The translations under genes and the position numbers were made by a program. From Paenibacillus sp. ACRRX (GTDB lineage: Bacteria; Bacillota; Bacilli; Paenibacillales; Paenibacillaceae), in the NCBI RefSeq assembly GCF_022346885.1, contig NZ_JAKRNK010000003.1, positions 1 through 64,000 on the forward strand: DNA of 64,000 nucleotides, given 5' to 3'. Under the pieces are notes generated by a model. That model made no database searches, was not told the origin of the DNA, and worked only from the letters and a program-made list of their open reading frames with translations. This document shows, piece by piece, positions 51,630 to 62,149 of the stretch (positions are counted from its first letter, which is position 1; every line of letters starts with the position of its first letter).

Positions 51630-54497
51630 TTACGTATGTGCAGCCAACTCTTGCGCCTGTTCGGTGCGCAGGCGATCACGTGCTAGAATAGGCTTCAGGT
51701 AGCGTCCTGTATACGAAGCATCTACCTCTACAACCTCTTCAGGAGATCCTTGCCCAACGATCATACCACCGCCGCTGCCGCCTTCCGGACCGAGATCAAT
51801 GACATGGTCAGCAGTCTTAATTACGTCCAAATTATGTTCGATTACAAGCACACTCTCACCAGAATCAACGAGACGATGCAGCACCTCAAGCAGCCGATCA
51901 ATATCGGCAACGTGCAGGCCTGTTGTAGGCTCGTCCAAAATGTATAAAGTCCGCCCAGTACTGCGGCGGTAGAGTTCAGCAGCAAGCTTGACGCGTTGTG
52001 CCTCACCACCCGACAAAGTGGTTGCCGGCTGCCCTAGCTTCATATACCCCAAGCCTACATCCATAAGCGTCTGAATCTTACGGTGAATACGCGGTACGTT
52101 CTGGAAGAAGTCAACTGCAACTTCAATCGTCATATCCAGAACATCAGAAATATTCTTGCCTTTATATTTCACTTCCAATGTCTCGCGGTTGTAGCGCTTG
52201 CCTTTGCATATCTCACACGGTACATACACATCCGGAAGGAAGTGCATCTCAATCTTAATAATCCCATCACCACGACAAGCCTCACAGCGCCCACCCTTAA
52301 CGTTGAAGCTGAACCGTCCCTTTTTGTAGCCGCGAATCTTCGCTTCATTCGTAGTAGAGAACAAATCGCGAATATCATCAAATACACCCGTATACGTGGC
52401 AGGGTTAGAACGAGGCGTACGACCGATTGGCGATTGATCGATATCAATAACTTTGTCAATAAGCTCCAAGCCGCGAATCTCTTTGTGTTCACCTGGGCGC
52501 ACCTTAGCTTTATTCAAGTCACGCGCAAGTGTCTTATACAGGATTTCATTAATAAGAGTCGATTTGCCCGAACCGGATACTCCCGTTACAGCCGTAAACA
52601 TCCCCAGTGGAATCTTAACGTTTACGCTGCGCAGATTATTCTCCTTGGCACCGCGAATCTCCAACCAGCGGCCATCTGACTTACGTCGATTCAGCGGTAC
52701 AGGAATAAACTTACGCCCGCTTAAATATTGGCCTGTTAACGAATGCTCGCTTGCCATTACCTCTTGCGGCGTTCCTTGTGCAATCACCGTGCCACCATGC
52801 ATGCCCGCTCCCGGCCCAATATCAATAATGTAGTCCGCGGCCAGCATCGTGTCTTCATCATGCTCTACCACAATCAATGTATTGCCCAGATTACGCATAT
52901 GCTCCAGCGTCTGAATCAGACGATCATTATCGCGTTGGTGCAGGCCGATACTCGGCTCGTCCAATATATAAAGGACACCCATCAGACTTGAACCGATCTG
53001 TGTAGCTAAGCGAATTCGCTGTGCTTCTCCACCAGACAAGGTACCTGCGGCACGATTCAGTGTTAGATACTCCAAACCAACATTAACCAAGAATCCTAAA
53101 CGTGCATTAATTTCCTTCAAAATGAGATTTGCGATTAGCATTTCCTTCGCAGAAAGCTTTAACAATTCAAAGAAACGCTGCGCTTCACCAATAGATAACG
53201 ACGTCACGTATGCCATGTTCTGTTCACCTATCGTAACGGCCAAGCTCTCTTTCCGTAGGCGATGACCTTTGCAAGAGCCACATGGCTTCGCGCTCATAAA
53301 CCCTTCAATGAACTCGCGAATTCCCTCAGAGGCTGTCTCACGATAACGGCGTTCCAGATTGTGAATAATCCCTTCAAACGTGACCTGCGCTTCCTTCTTA
53401 TGGCCAAAGTCATTCTCGTATAGGAAGCGGATCTTCTCATTACCGGTACCATGCAGCAGCTTTGTCATATGTTCTGGCTCCAGCTGAGACACCGGTAAAT
53501 CCGTTGGAATGCTGTAGTGCTCACACACGGCTTGCAGAAATTGAGGATAATAATTCGACGTACTGCCTGCCCATGCCTCAAACGCGCCATCATCAATAGA
53601 CTTGCTGCCGTCCGGCACTAACAGCTCCGAATCCACAATCATCTTCAAGCCGAGTCCGTCACATTCCGGGCAGGCTCCAAACGGACTATTAAATGAGAAC
53701 ATTCGTGGTGCCAGTTCATCGATACTAAATCCGCAAGTCGGACAAGCCAAATTTGAACTGAACACAAGCTCTTCCTGATCAATAATATCGACAATCAGTT
53801 TGCCTCCAGAAAGGTTCAACGCAGTCTCAATTGAATCCGCAAGCCGGGCTTGAACGTCTTCTTTCACGACAATACGGTCCACCACGACCTCAATGTTGTG
53901 TTTCTTATTCTTCTCCAACTCAATAGGGTCGGCTACTTCTCTCAGTTCTCCGTCTACGCGTACCCGTACAAAGCCTTGCTTCTGAATATCGGCAAATACT
54001 GTCTTATGCTCCCCTTTACGACCAGATATAATAGGGGCAAGCAGTTGCAGCTTGGTACGTTCCGGGTATTCCATAATACGGTCCACCATCTGCTCTACCG
54101 TCTGCGACGTAATCGCTATACCATGCTCAGGACAATGTGGGTGACCGATTCGCGCAAATAACAAACGTAAATAATCGTAAATCTCCGTGACTGTCCCTAC
54201 TGTGGACCTCGGATTGCGGCTTGTCGTCTTCTGGTCAATAGAGATCGCAGGCGATAAGCCATCTATAGAATCAACGTCCGGCTTCTCCATCTGCCCTAGA
54301 AACTGCCTCGCATAAGCAGACAGCGACTCAACATAACGACGCTGTCCTTCCGCATAGATCGTGTCAAAAGCCAGGGATGATTTACCGGAGCCACTTAACC
54401 CTGTTAAAACCACAAATTTGTCACGCGGAATCGTTACATCGATATTTTTTAAATTGTGGGCACGAGCCCCTTTGATTACGATTGAATCACTTGCCAC
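51630..54497 (-). CDS. uvrA: Excinuclease ABC subunit A
   Basis: A 955-residue damage-recognition ATPase of nucleotide excision repair. It has two ABC modules, each with Walker A ([30 protein letters not shown]), LSGGEAQR signatures and LYILDEPS/T Walker B. Zinc-binding Cys motifs are [14 protein letters not shown] with [15 protein letters not shown], and CEACRGDG with CEICKGKRY. The start is GTG 54497, with GGGAGG at eight bases. The longer reading from 54533 would place this ribosome binding site inside the gene. It follows uvrB in the usual Bacilli order. Confidence 0.96.
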   Translation of the reverse strand: MASDSIVIKGARAHNLKNIDVTIPRDKFVVLTGLSGSGKSSLAFDTIYAEGQRRYVESLSAYARQFLGQMEKPDVDSIDGLSPAISIDQKTTSRNPRSTVGTVTEIYDYLRLLFARIGHPHCPEHGIAITSQTVEQMVDRIMEYPERTKLQLLAPIISGRKGEHKTVFADIQKQGFVRVRVDGELREVADPIELEKNKKHNIEVVVDRIVVKEDVQARLADSIETALNLSGGKLIVDIIDQEELVFSSNLACPTCGFSIDELAPRMFSFNSPFGACPECDGLGLKMIVDSELLVPDGSKSIDDGAFEAWAGSTSNYYPQFLQAVCEHYSIPTDLPVSQLEPEHMTKLLHGTGNEKIRFLYENDFGHKKEAQVTFEGIIHNLERRYRETASEGIREFIEGFMSAKPCGSCKGHRLRKESLAVTIGEQNMAYVTSLSIGEAQRFFELLKLSAKEMLIANLILKEINARLGFLVNVGLEYLTLNRAAGTLSGGEAQRIRLATQIGSSLMGVLYILDEPSIGLHQRDNDRLIQTLEHMRNLGNTLIVVEHDEDTMLAADYIIDIGPGAGMHGGTVIAQGTPQEVMASEHSLTGQYLSGRKFIPVPLNRRKSDGRWLEIRGAKENNLRSVNVKIPLGMFTAVTGVSGSGKSTLINEILYKTLARDLNKAKVRPGEHKEIRGLELIDKVIDIDQSPIGRTPRSNPATYTGVFDDIRDLFSTTNEAKIRGYKKGRFSFNVKGGRCEACRGDGIIKIEMHFLPDVYVPCEICKGKRYNRETLEVKYKGKNISDVLDMTIEVAVDFFQNVPRIHRKIQTLMDVGLGYMKLGQPATTLSGGEAQRVKLAAELYRRSTGRTLYILDEPTTGLHVADIDRLLEVLHRLVDSGESVLVIEHNLDVIKTADHVIDLGPEGGSGGGMIVGQGSPEEVVEVDASYTGRYLKPILARDRLRTEQAQELAAHT

Positions 54498-54743
54498 CGC
54501 TTTATCCTCCCGCTCTAGGTCCACTCGAACCACTTCATTAGCATTTATTTAATCATTACGAATTGAGGCACTTATCATAGAAACAATCGGAACGATCTCG
54601 CCCCACCATTTCCCTCAGCCGTATCCCGTACCGGAGCCTGGATGATTGCCTCGGCCGTAATATACTTTCACAGCATACTTATAAGGAGTGGTCAAAGATA
54701 CAAACGCATCACAAACGACCCTTTATGACGTGTTCTGTTTCAA

Positions 54744-56741
54744 TTAATCCATCGCCCGCAGTTCAAGCAGAGCGTCACGCAGTTCAGCAGCACGCTCGAA
54801 CTGCATGTTCTTCGCGGCATCTTTCATTTCCTTCTCCAAGCGTTGAATTAACGATTGGCGATCTTTCTTCGACATCTTATCTATGCCTTTATCCGCAGAG
54901 AACTCCGACTTCGACTCTGCTGACTTAGTAGCTTCAATAACATCACGTATCTTCTTCCGTATTGTCTGCGGTGTTATACCATGTGCTTCATTGTAAGCAA
55001 TCTGAATCTCCCGGCGTCGTGCAGTCTCCTTGATCGCTTTGCCCATGGAATCGGTAATCTTGTCACCATACATAATAACGCGACCTTCCGCATTCCTCGC
55101 CGCACGACCAATCGTCTGGATTAATGAGCGCTCTGCACGCAAGAAGCCTTCTTTGTCAGCATCCAGTATCGTAACCAGCGAAACTTCGGGAAGATCAAGT
55201 CCTTCCCGCAGAAGGTTAATACCAATCAATACATGATACACACCAAGACGAAGATCCCGCAGCAGCATCATCCGCTCCAGTGTCTTAATATCCGAATGCA
55301 GATAGCGCACCTTGATGCCAATCTCTTTCAAATAGTCCGTCAAATCCTCCGACATCTTCTTTGTCAGCGTCGTAACAAGTACACGTTCGTCCTTATCCAG
55401 CCGTATCCGAATCTCGCTGATCAGATCATCAATTTGTCCCTTAGTAGGACGTACTTCAATGATAGGATCAAGCAGTCCCGTTGGACGAATAATCTGCTCG
55501 ATCATCTGCGGGCAGTGCTCTAACTCAAACGGGCCTGGCGTAGCCGAGATAAAGAGGGCCTGGCCCACCTTCTGCTCAAACTCATCAAACTGCAGCGGTC
55601 GGTTATCCAACGCTGATGGGAGACGGAAGCCGTGCTCCACGAGCACCGTCTTGCGGGCCCTGTCACCGTTAAACATACCGCGTATCTGGGGAAGAGAGAC
55701 GTGAGACTCATCTACCACCACAAGGAAATCTTCCGGGAAATAATCAAGCAGCGTATAAGGTGTAGCTCCGCGCTCACGGAACGTCAACGGACCGGAGTAG
55801 TTCTCAATCCCCGAGCAGAACCCTACTTCCTGCATCATCTCGATATCATATCGCGTACGCTGCTCCAGCCTTTGAGCTTCCAGCAGCTTGTTGGCTTCCC
55901 GAAGCTCGGCAAGACGCTCCTCCAGTTCACGCTCAATGTCAACAAGCGCCCGCTTCATCGTCTCTTCAGCCGTCACGAAGTGAGAGGCAGGGAAAATCGC
56001 AATATGATCACGTTCAGCGATAATCTCACCTGTCAGCACATCTATTTCGGTAATTCGCTCGATCTCGTCGCCAAACAACTCTACGCGCACCGCGTGCTCA
56101 CTCTTGGAAGCCGGGAAGATCTCAACGACATCTCCACGCACCCGAAATGTACCACGAATAAAGTTCAAGTCATTCCGCTGATATTGAATGTCTACTAATC
56201 TTGCCAGGATGTCATTACGCGAGCGCTCCATTCCAGTACGCAGTGACAATACCAGATTCCCGTACTCAATCGGTGATCCCAGGCCATAAATACATGAGAC
56301 ACTTGCTACAATAATAACATCCCGCCGTTCGAACAAAGCTGATGTGGCAGAGTGGCGCAGCTTATCAATCTCGTCATTAATGCTTGAATCCTTCTCGATA
56401 AACGTATCCGATGAAGGGATGTAGGCTTCAGGCTGGTAATAATCATAATAACTAACAAAATACTCTACCGCATTATTCGGGAAGAATTCCTTGAATTCAC
56501 TGCATAATTGCGCTGCCAGCGTCTTATTGTGTGCAATAACCAACGTTGGACGGTTCACTGCAGCTATAGTCTGCGCTACCGTAAAAGTCTTCCCTGTTCC
56601 TGTCGCACCAAGCAATGTCTGATATCGCTTGCCTGCGTGCAGCCCTTCTACCAGCTTGTCGATCGCTTTCGGCTGATCGCCTTGCGGTTCAAACTCAGAC
56701 ACAAGCTCGAAACGCTTCGAGGACACTTGAATATCTGCCAT
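54744..56741 (-). CDS. uvrB: Excinuclease ABC subunit B
   Basis: A 665-residue helicase-like subunit of nucleotide excision repair. It shows [11 protein letters not shown], Walker [13 protein letters not shown], the beta-hairpin region [27 protein letters not shown], and the C-terminal UvrC-binding UVR motif (about 625-660). The start ATG 56741 (MADIQVSS) follows GGTGATGAG; the longer frame to 56816 has no site. A 246-base spacer without a visible terminator separates it from uvrA, so co-transcription is likely. Confidence 0.96.
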   Translation of the reverse strand: MADIQVSSKRFELVSEFEPQGDQPKAIDKLVEGLHAGKRYQTLLGATGTGKTFTVAQTIAAVNRPTLVIAHNKTLAAQLCSEFKEFFPNNAVEYFVSYYDYYQPEAYIPSSDTFIEKDSSINDEIDKLRHSATSALFERRDVIIVASVSCIYGLGSPIEYGNLVLSLRTGMERSRNDILARLVDIQYQRNDLNFIRGTFRVRGDVVEIFPASKSEHAVRVELFGDEIERITEIDVLTGEIIAERDHIAIFPASHFVTAEETMKRALVDIERELEERLAELREANKLLEAQRLEQRTRYDIEMMQEVGFCSGIENYSGPLTFRERGATPYTLLDYFPEDFLVVVDESHVSLPQIRGMFNGDRARKTVLVEHGFRLPSALDNRPLQFDEFEQKVGQALFISATPGPFELEHCPQMIEQIIRPTGLLDPIIEVRPTKGQIDDLISEIRIRLDKDERVLVTTLTKKMSEDLTDYLKEIGIKVRYLHSDIKTLERMMLLRDLRLGVYHVLIGINLLREGLDLPEVSLVTILDADKEGFLRAERSLIQTIGRAARNAEGRVIMYGDKITDSMGKAIKETARRREIQIAYNEAHGITPQTIRKKIRDVIEATKSAESKSEFSADKGIDKMSKKDRQSLIQRLEKEMKDAAKNMQFERAAELRDALLELRAMD

Positions 56742-57205
56742 GTTAATCTCATCACCGCACCCTTCATCAATGTTCCTTATTACAGCATTACCCCAGACTG
56801 CCCTATTCATAGACATGTCTCTTCATTCTTGTGACACAAGTAATATTAATGTGAAGCTCTCCACGTTAAAGTCTGTATGTTCATTCTTCATCGGAGAACC
56901 AGTATAAAAGTATAAGTGTAGGCATAAAGAAATACCCGAACTCCCAGTACGACAAGCCTTGAACCGCAACCATTCATACATAGGTAGGCCTTCAGTAGCA
57001 AATGCCCGGCAATAAGTAAAAACGCTAAACTTTATGATCAAAACACCCGATAAATGTATCATACCTTGATTCCTCAAGGCTAACCGCATAAGCGTTCAAT
57101 GCACGTCCGTATACAACATAAAATAAGAATGTTTGTTCCCGTTTATTATACTCTTAACTTCGATTGGTTGCAAATGGGAACTGCATCAGGAGGATGGATT
57201 ATAGC
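56742..57205. other. spacer between divergent uvrB and motA
   Basis: No gene was seen. It must contain the leftward uvrB and rightward stator promoters. The only regulatory candidate I can point to is the SOS-box-like dyad at 57127-57138. Confidence 0.4.
57127..57138. promoter_or_regulatory. LexA/SOS-box-like site
   Basis: On the minus strand GAACAAACATTC matches the Bacillus SOS core GAAC-N4-GTTC with one changed base. It lies about 385 bases upstream of uvrB, which is farther than usual, so its role is doubtful. Confidence 0.3.
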
Positions 57206-58018
57206 ATGGATAAGACAACTTTAATTGGCATTATAGCGGGACTCGTCGCTTTGATCGGCGGATTCCTTTTAGAAGGAGGCAATCTCAGCGGATTATGGGA
57301 GGCAACTGCGGCCCTGATCGTATTCGGAGGAACATTTGCAGCTGTTGTTGTCAGCTTCCCCGGCAATCGTCTACGCAGCATTCCGCAAGCCTTGAAGTTG
57401 GCATTCCGTCAGACACCTACCCAAATGCCACGCCTTATTGACGATATCGTTGCTATGGGCACACAAGCACGCCGCGATGGCGTATTGGCCCTTGAAGATA
57501 TGGTACAGAAGCACAAGAATCCCTTCCTTCGCGACGGTATGATGATGGTTGTAGATGGAACTGACCCGGAGCTCATTAAACAGATCCTTGATATCGATAT
57601 GGATGCTGTTGAGCACAAACATGATGGTTACGCTAAAATATTTGAAGCCGCTGGCGGCTACGCGCCTACAATGGGGATTATCGGAACCGTTATGGGTCTT
57701 ATTCACGTGCTGAGTAATCTAAATGATCCCACCATGCTCGGACCTTCCATAGCGGTTGCATTTACGGCCACTTTATATGGTGTTGCGACAGCTAACGTAA
57801 TATATTTGCCGATTGCATCGAAGATCAAGACCCGAAGCGAGCAGATGATACGCGAGATGGAAATGCTTCAGTTTGGCGTACTTGCCGTACAAGCCGGAGA
57901 GAACCCGCAAATTATCCGTAAAAAGCTCAGCTCCTTTATGCAAGGCGAAGATGCCATACAACCGTTGCAGCGTGTGCCTGAGATGAAGCGGGGGATGACA
58001 TATGAGACGCAAAAGTAG
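57206..58018 (+). CDS. motA: Flagellar motor stator protein MotA (MotA/MotP family)
   Basis: A 270-residue stator subunit with four transmembrane helices. The first two (about 5-50) flank the short loop EGGNLSGLWEATAALIVFGGT. A cytoplasmic charged domain (about 70-150) and the third and fourth helices (GGYAPTMGIIGTVMGLIHVL and beyond) follow. It forms the ion channel with MotB and turns the flagellum. The start is ATG 57206 with AGGAGG 12 bases upstream. Proton or sodium coupling cannot be settled by eye; the partner's WLITYSDLITLLLIFF segment is also seen in MotS-like proteins. Confidence 0.88.
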   Translation: MDKTTLIGIIAGLVALIGGFLLEGGNLSGLWEATAALIVFGGTFAAVVVSFPGNRLRSIPQALKLAFRQTPTQMPRLIDDIVAMGTQARRDGVLALEDMVQKHKNPFLRDGMMMVVDGTDPELIKQILDIDMDAVEHKHDGYAKIFEAAGGYAPTMGIIGTVMGLIHVLSNLNDPTMLGPSIAVAFTATLYGVATANVIYLPIASKIKTRSEQMIREMEMLQFGVLAVQAGENPQIIRKKLSSFMQGEDAIQPLQRVPEMKRGMTYETQK

Positions 58019-58880
58019 AACCCGGCGGGGTCAGTCAGCTGAGAATCACGAACGCTGGCTGATTACCTATTCGGATCTTATCACTTTATTATTAATATTT
58101 TTTGTAGTCATGTATGCGATGAGTCAAGTGGACTTAGTCAAATATGAGTCATTATCCGAGACGTTGCAGACTACGTTCCGCAGCGGTGACGGGCAGCTGC
58201 CAAAAGGATCAGGCATTCTTGACGGTGCCTATACCAAGCCTGGCCAGACAGGAGCTATTAACACCAAGAAAGATGGAGCAACTGGTGACCAGATCAACGC
58301 CAAGATGAACAAAATGCAAGCTAATGCGGCTCAAGATGCTGATCCAAACAAGCAAGCTGTGATGATTGGTCAAATTACGGAAAAGGATCTTGCATTCCGT
58401 AAGCAGGAGGAGATGCTGCAGCAGACGATGTCCGTTATCCAACAATATATTGAGGACAATAAGCTGCACGACGCCCTCAGCGTCACGGATACACCTAAAG
58501 GTATCGAAATAAGACTAAGTGACCGTTTATTGTTCTCACTGGGTAGAGCGGAGCTGACAAGCTTGGCGACACCAACGTTGGACAAGCTAGCCAGTCTATT
58601 CAGCAAGCTGAATACAACAATTAGTATTGAAGGACATACAGACAACCTGAAAATGGCCTCGGGCGGTCGTTTTAAGGACAACTGGGCATTATCTGCCGAA
58701 CGCGCTCTTTCGGTCCTACGATTCTTCGTAGATGAGAAGAATCTGGACAGTGCTCAGTTCCAAATCTCAGGTTATGGGGATACACGTCCTGTGGCTTCCA
58801 ACGATTCAGACACCGGGCGTCAGAAAAACCGACGTGTCGAAATCATTATTCTACGAAACGTCGTACAGCCATCCACATAG
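58002..58880 (+). CDS. motB: Flagellar motor stator protein MotB (MotB/MotS family)
   Basis: A 292-residue stator partner. A short basic N-terminus precedes the single helix with the essential ion-binding Asp25 (YSDLITLLLIFFVVMYAMS). A plug and linker region comes next, then a C-terminal OmpA-like peptidoglycan-binding domain (SIEGHTDN, NWALSAERALSVLRFF, GYGDTRP, NRRVEIII). GGGGGATG precedes the ATG, and the gene overlaps motA by 17 bases. It anchors the stator to the cell wall. The unit is closed by a strong hairpin. Confidence 0.92.
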   Translation: MRRKSRTRRGQSAENHERWLITYSDLITLLLIFFVVMYAMSQVDLVKYESLSETLQTTFRSGDGQLPKGSGILDGAYTKPGQTGAINTKKDGATGDQINAKMNKMQANAAQDADPNKQAVMIGQITEKDLAFRKQEEMLQQTMSVIQQYIEDNKLHDALSVTDTPKGIEIRLSDRLLFSLGRAELTSLATPTLDKLASLFSKLNTTISIEGHTDNLKMASGGRFKDNWALSAERALSVLRFFVDEKNLDSAQFQISGYGDTRPVASNDSDTGRQKNRRVEIIILRNVVQPST

Positions 58881-58894
58881 TTCAAACCTTAACA

Positions 58895-58930
58895 AGGCCG
58901 TTCTTATAAGTCACTTCTTATAAGAACGGC
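58895..58930 (+). terminator. terminator hairpin after motB
   Basis: GGCCGTTCTTATAAG pairs perfectly with CTTATAAGAACGGCC around a six-base loop (15-bp stem). The downstream tract CTGTTGCTATATC is weakly T-rich. Confidence 0.75.
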
Positions 58931-59021
58931 CCTGTTGCTATATCTAACCCAATCTTGACGCTGATGAAGCATCCCAGCTGATGACGTATAGGTAGAAGAA
59001 GCGCCACATTTTATAAACAAA

Positions 59022-59184
59022 TTGTACACATCTAATTAAAAGTTATTCACGTTTTGTACTATCTTACCCACAGTTTGTTAACAACTTGTTGACAGATTCG
59101 ATGTTTTTCGAATAAGTTATCCCCAATTCACAATAAAATGACCGATTCTACCTTATAAAATAAGAAAACGCTCACTTCTCCACA
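59022..59184 (+). promoter_or_regulatory. cluster of five near-consensus DnaA boxes
   Basis: Five 9-mers on the plus strand each match TTATNCACA with one mismatch: TTGTACACA (59022), TTATTCACG (59043), TTACCCACA (59064), TTATCCCCA (59117) and TTCTCCACA (59176). The last lies inside a terminator stem. The surrounding DNA is AT-rich and carries no gene. Confidence 0.5.
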
Positions 59185-59196
59185 GAAATGAGCGTT
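59167..59196 (-). terminator. terminator of the minJ-like gene
   Basis: On the minus strand a 12-bp stem (AACGCTCATTTC with GAAGTGAGCGTT, one G-U) is followed by TTCTTATTTT. It sits directly after the stop at 59201. Confidence 0.85.
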
Positions 59197-59200
59197 CGTA

Positions 59201-60496
59201 TTATGCGGATGATTCCTTGTCTTTCGTGATACCTGCATACCCAGATCTCTTCCAAGGCGCTGACAACAAATGCAATAATGAAGCTGGCTTTGTAACCGCG
59301 ACATAATTCACATCGTCATCCGGGGCAAGCAGTACACCCAACTGATGATGTTCTCCTGCATACACCGCACGCTGCACAAATTTCAGATCACCGCTGTTGT
59401 TATATACCTCAAGCTTGCAAAAAGCCGCGCTGGATCGTAGTGCTTGATGGAGCTCTTCCTTTGTCCGCACGGGAATACCATTCACTTTAGAAATCAGTTC
59501 ACCTACGCGAATGCCTAGTTCCTCAGCCGGACTGCCAGGCAGAACGGCTTGAACTCGCAGCCCGTTCCGATCATGCGTAAGAATAGGACTTCTACCTGAT
59601 TCTTCAAACTTGCTTTGCCAAATCAGCCATTCATGCATACCGATTGCAATGAGACCAGCCACGGCTATTAGCGGTGTCCACCAATTGGCTAAAAGTGACA
59701 CGGCCAACAACGCAACAGCGTACATAAACAAACGGGATGATGTTACAGCTGCTTTCTCTTGTGGTAGATAAGTATACGTTAGCTCCGAGAAACCAATCAT
59801 CACGGGAAAAGCCATCAACATCCAGCCCTGCTGCCAAATGTCTCCGCTTAATAGCGGTGTCCATGGAAGCTGTTCGCCTGCTGTAACCGCTGGAAACAAC
59901 AAGAATAACGGAATTGGCCAAAGCGTCTGCATCTGATAGGCCCCCACAATTCGACCACGCTTGCTTTCCATAAATAAAGGACTCGCAAACGTGGGCGCCT
60001 GTTTGCGCACAAGCCAAGCCTCGGCAGCATGCAGCAGCGCAACAAGTACCAACAATCCTGCTGCATTCATCCCGCGCAGGTCTGCTGTTAGCGTTCCCAT
60101 CCAGCCTTCCGGATTCCAGTCTGGCATGAAGCGCAGTACCGTCTGACCAAGTGCTGCTACGCCCGCTGCATAAGCAAGACACAGCATCCTCACACGGAAC
60201 AACAACAGCACGATGCTGATACCCCATAATAAGAACACAATCGACTGCGGAATGGTAATACCAAGTCCGATGGAGGCTGCAGAAACGCATAAACCTGCGA
60301 GCATCCCCCCCAGCCAAGCACGCCAGGTCTGCTCAATCCAGCTATGCATCTTCACTGAGAATAATCGTCTTTCGAGCAGCATTTGTCTACGATAATGTAT
60401 AGCAATAAATACGACTGACAGCCAATAGAATGGCGACAGCAGCAATTGTAATAAGGCCCACGCAACACGATAGCCGAATTCAAGGGCAATGTCCAC
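59201..60496 (-). CDS. minJ: MinJ-like PDZ membrane protein (division topology / protein-interaction factor)
   Basis: A 431-residue protein with about eight hydrophobic segments (roughly 10-300) and a C-terminal PDZ domain (about 315-385: VQAVLPGSPAEELGIRVGELISKVNGIPV). The start is GTG 60496, eight bases after AAAGGAG. In Bacillus subtilis, minJ lies next to ctpB and ftsEX and encodes a multi-pass PDZ protein bridging DivIVA and MinD. The same gene order here supports the call; sequence identity appears low, so 'MinJ-like' is safer. Confidence 0.75.
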   Translation of the reverse strand: MDIALEFGYRVAWALLQLLLSPFYWLSVVFIAIHYRRQMLLERRLFSVKMHSWIEQTWRAWLGGMLAGLCVSAASIGLGITIPQSIVFLLWGISIVLLLFRVRMLCLAYAAGVAALGQTVLRFMPDWNPEGWMGTLTADLRGMNAAGLLVLVALLHAAEAWLVRKQAPTFASPLFMESKRGRIVGAYQMQTLWPIPLFLLFPAVTAGEQLPWTPLLSGDIWQQGWMLMAFPVMIGFSELTYTYLPQEKAAVTSSRLFMYAVALLAVSLLANWWTPLIAVAGLIAIGMHEWLIWQSKFEESGRSPILTHDRNGLRVQAVLPGSPAEELGIRVGELISKVNGIPVRTKEELHQALRSSAAFCKLEVYNNSGDLKFVQRAVYAGEHHQLGVLLAPDDDVNYVAVTKPASLLHLLSAPWKRSGYAGITKDKESSA

Positions 60497-60537
60497 ATTA
60501 TTCGCTCCTTTCCGCGTATCGTTCTAAAATCAAGCCC

Positions 60538-60576
60538 AAAAAAGAAGAAGGCCGAAGCGAGTAGCTTGCGACCTTC
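60538..60576 (-). terminator. terminator of the ctp gene
   Basis: On the minus strand a 12-bp stem with one bulged C (GAAGGTCGCAAGC with GCTTCGGCCTTC) is followed within a few bases by six T residues. Confidence 0.85.
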
Positions 60577-60593
60577 TTACTATTCGACAATCG

Positions 60594-62036
60594 TTAGCGA
60601 ATTTCCTTCTGCACGGTTTGAATCGCTGCTTTTAATTGAGCGTCATTTTTAGGTTCGCGCATCGCTTTTATAATTTCTAGTTCCAGCTTCTCAGCTGTTT
60701 GTTTGTCAACTTGACCGTTAGCTGTCAACGTATGCTGCTTCTGGAAAGCCTTCAACGCTGTCTCCGTACTGGCTGAGAAATAACCATCTTTACGATCCAG
60801 CTTATAGCCTAGTCCACCGAGTATAACCTGTACGTTTTGTACGTCGGAGGAGTTCATATCCAGCTTTAACGTCTTGTCTTTAACAACTGGCGCAGCATTA
60901 AAGTAATCCGGCTGCTTCACAGGAACGTCTGGTTCAATTCCCTTTTGGTGAATCCAGTTACCTTTAGGAGTCAGCCATTTGGCAATCGTAATCTTGATCA
61001 GACTGCCTTCATCGCCGCTTGTCGTGTAACTTGTCTGCACAGTACCTTTACCAAAAGTATGCTCGCCCACTATCTTAACGCCTGCAGACTCCTGCAATGC
61101 ACTAGCCATAATCTCGGAAGCACTTGCACTGCCCTTATTCGTCAGAATCGCAATCGGGTACGTTTTCGGCTTAGCCGTTCCCTCCGACTTGTGCACTTCC
61201 CGTTCCTTATTGCGGTATTCCACTTGCAGCAAAGGCTTGCCTTTCTGGATAAACGGCTGTGTCATCTTTTCCACGATATCGAGCACGCCGCCTGGATTGT
61301 TGCGCACATCGATAACTAAGCCCTTCATGCCCTTCGCTTCCAAATCATCCAGCGCTTTTACGAAATGCTCGTGTGTATTCGTTGAGAACTGACGGATCTC
61401 GATGTATCCCACTTTGCCTTCCAGCATTGAAGGATATACCGTTTCTAAATCTACCTTGTCTCGAACGATATTAAACGTCATCGTATCGGGTGAGCCTGGT
61501 CGTTTAACTTCAATCTTGACCGTGCTGCCCCGAGGTCCACGAATCTTCTCGACCGCCTGATTTAACGTTAAGCCAGTCAGATTAGTCCCATCAACCGAAA
61601 TCAGCACATCTTTGGGCTTCAGCCCCGCTCGTTCAGCAGGCGTATCTTTAATAGGGGACACAATCGTGACATTGCCTTCTTCCATCGACACCTCGGCCCC
61701 AATACCTGTGAACCCGCCCTCAACGCTAACATTAAAGCTATCTGCTTCCTGCTTCTGCATGTAAGTGGAATAAGGGTCTCCTAAAGCAGTAAACATCCCT
61801 TCCACAGCACCATTGACCAGCTTGTTACGGTCTACTTCTTTGAAGTATTTGCTTTCAATGACCTGCAGCACCGAGCTCAGCTTCTGAACTTCTTTTGTCG
61901 ATAGTCCCCCGCTGCCTGCGCTAGCCTGTCCACTGCTGGCGAATATCGGCAGATCCTTTGCTGTCATGGTGAGCAGACTGCTAACTACAATTGCAGTCCC
62001 AACCATGACTGCAACTGTACGTCCTTTAAAATTCAT
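60594..62036 (-). CDS. ctpB: Carboxy-terminal processing serine protease (CtpA/CtpB, S41A)
   Basis: A 480-residue secreted or membrane-anchored protease. An N-terminal signal anchor (about 5-28), helical tether and PDZ domain (VSPIKDTPAERAGLKPKDVLISVDG) lead to the S41 domain. There the Ser of GSASASE and the Lys of FGKGTVQ form the Ser-Lys dyad. A C-terminal peptidoglycan-binding domain (QVILGGLGYKLDRKDGYFS, about 395-460) follows. The start is ATG 62036, after GGCGGTGATC; the longer frame to 62075 crosses that site. In Bacillus CtpB acts in sporulation signalling; here it sits between ftsX/hydrolase and minJ-like genes. CtpA and CtpB cannot be separated by motif, so the symbol rests on gene order. 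Confidence 0.9.
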   Translation of the reverse strand: MNFKGRTVAVMVGTAIVVSSLLTMTAKDLPIFASSGQASAGSGGLSTKEVQKLSSVLQVIESKYFKEVDRNKLVNGAVEGMFTALGDPYSTYMQKQEADSFNVSVEGGFTGIGAEVSMEEGNVTIVSPIKDTPAERAGLKPKDVLISVDGTNLTGLTLNQAVEKIRGPRGSTVKIEVKRPGSPDTMTFNIVRDKVDLETVYPSMLEGKVGYIEIRQFSTNTHEHFVKALDDLEAKGMKGLVIDVRNNPGGVLDIVEKMTQPFIQKGKPLLQVEYRNKEREVHKSEGTAKPKTYPIAILTNKGSASASEIMASALQESAGVKIVGEHTFGKGTVQTSYTTSGDEGSLIKITIAKWLTPKGNWIHQKGIEPDVPVKQPDYFNAAPVVKDKTLKLDMNSSDVQNVQVILGGLGYKLDRKDGYFSASTETALKAFQKQHTLTANGQVDKQTAEKLELEIIKAMREPKNDAQLKAAIQTVQKEIR

Positions 62037-62149
62037 AAGATCACCGCCCTTATCTCGTCCGCATGCTGATGCCAAACTACTCTATCAGTCATTGTTCACA
62101 TGAGAGCATGTGTTTGAACACTCACTATTATATGCCAACATATCTATTT

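Noticed and set aside
54498-54533. Longer UvrA start at 54533
   Set aside because: It would put the strong GGGAGG site inside the gene. GTG 54497 has ideal spacing and gives the usual UvrA N-terminus.
57115-57155. Sigma-D-like flagellar promoter before motA (TAAA-N15-CCCGTTTA)
   Set aside because: The -10 part matches the GCCGATAT consensus only in its first bases, too weak to report.
59631-60317. 228-codon frame in another phase of the minJ-like gene
   Set aside because: Composition is Cys/Arg/Ser-rich and not protein-like. The minJ frame has the ribosome binding site and recognisable PDZ domain.
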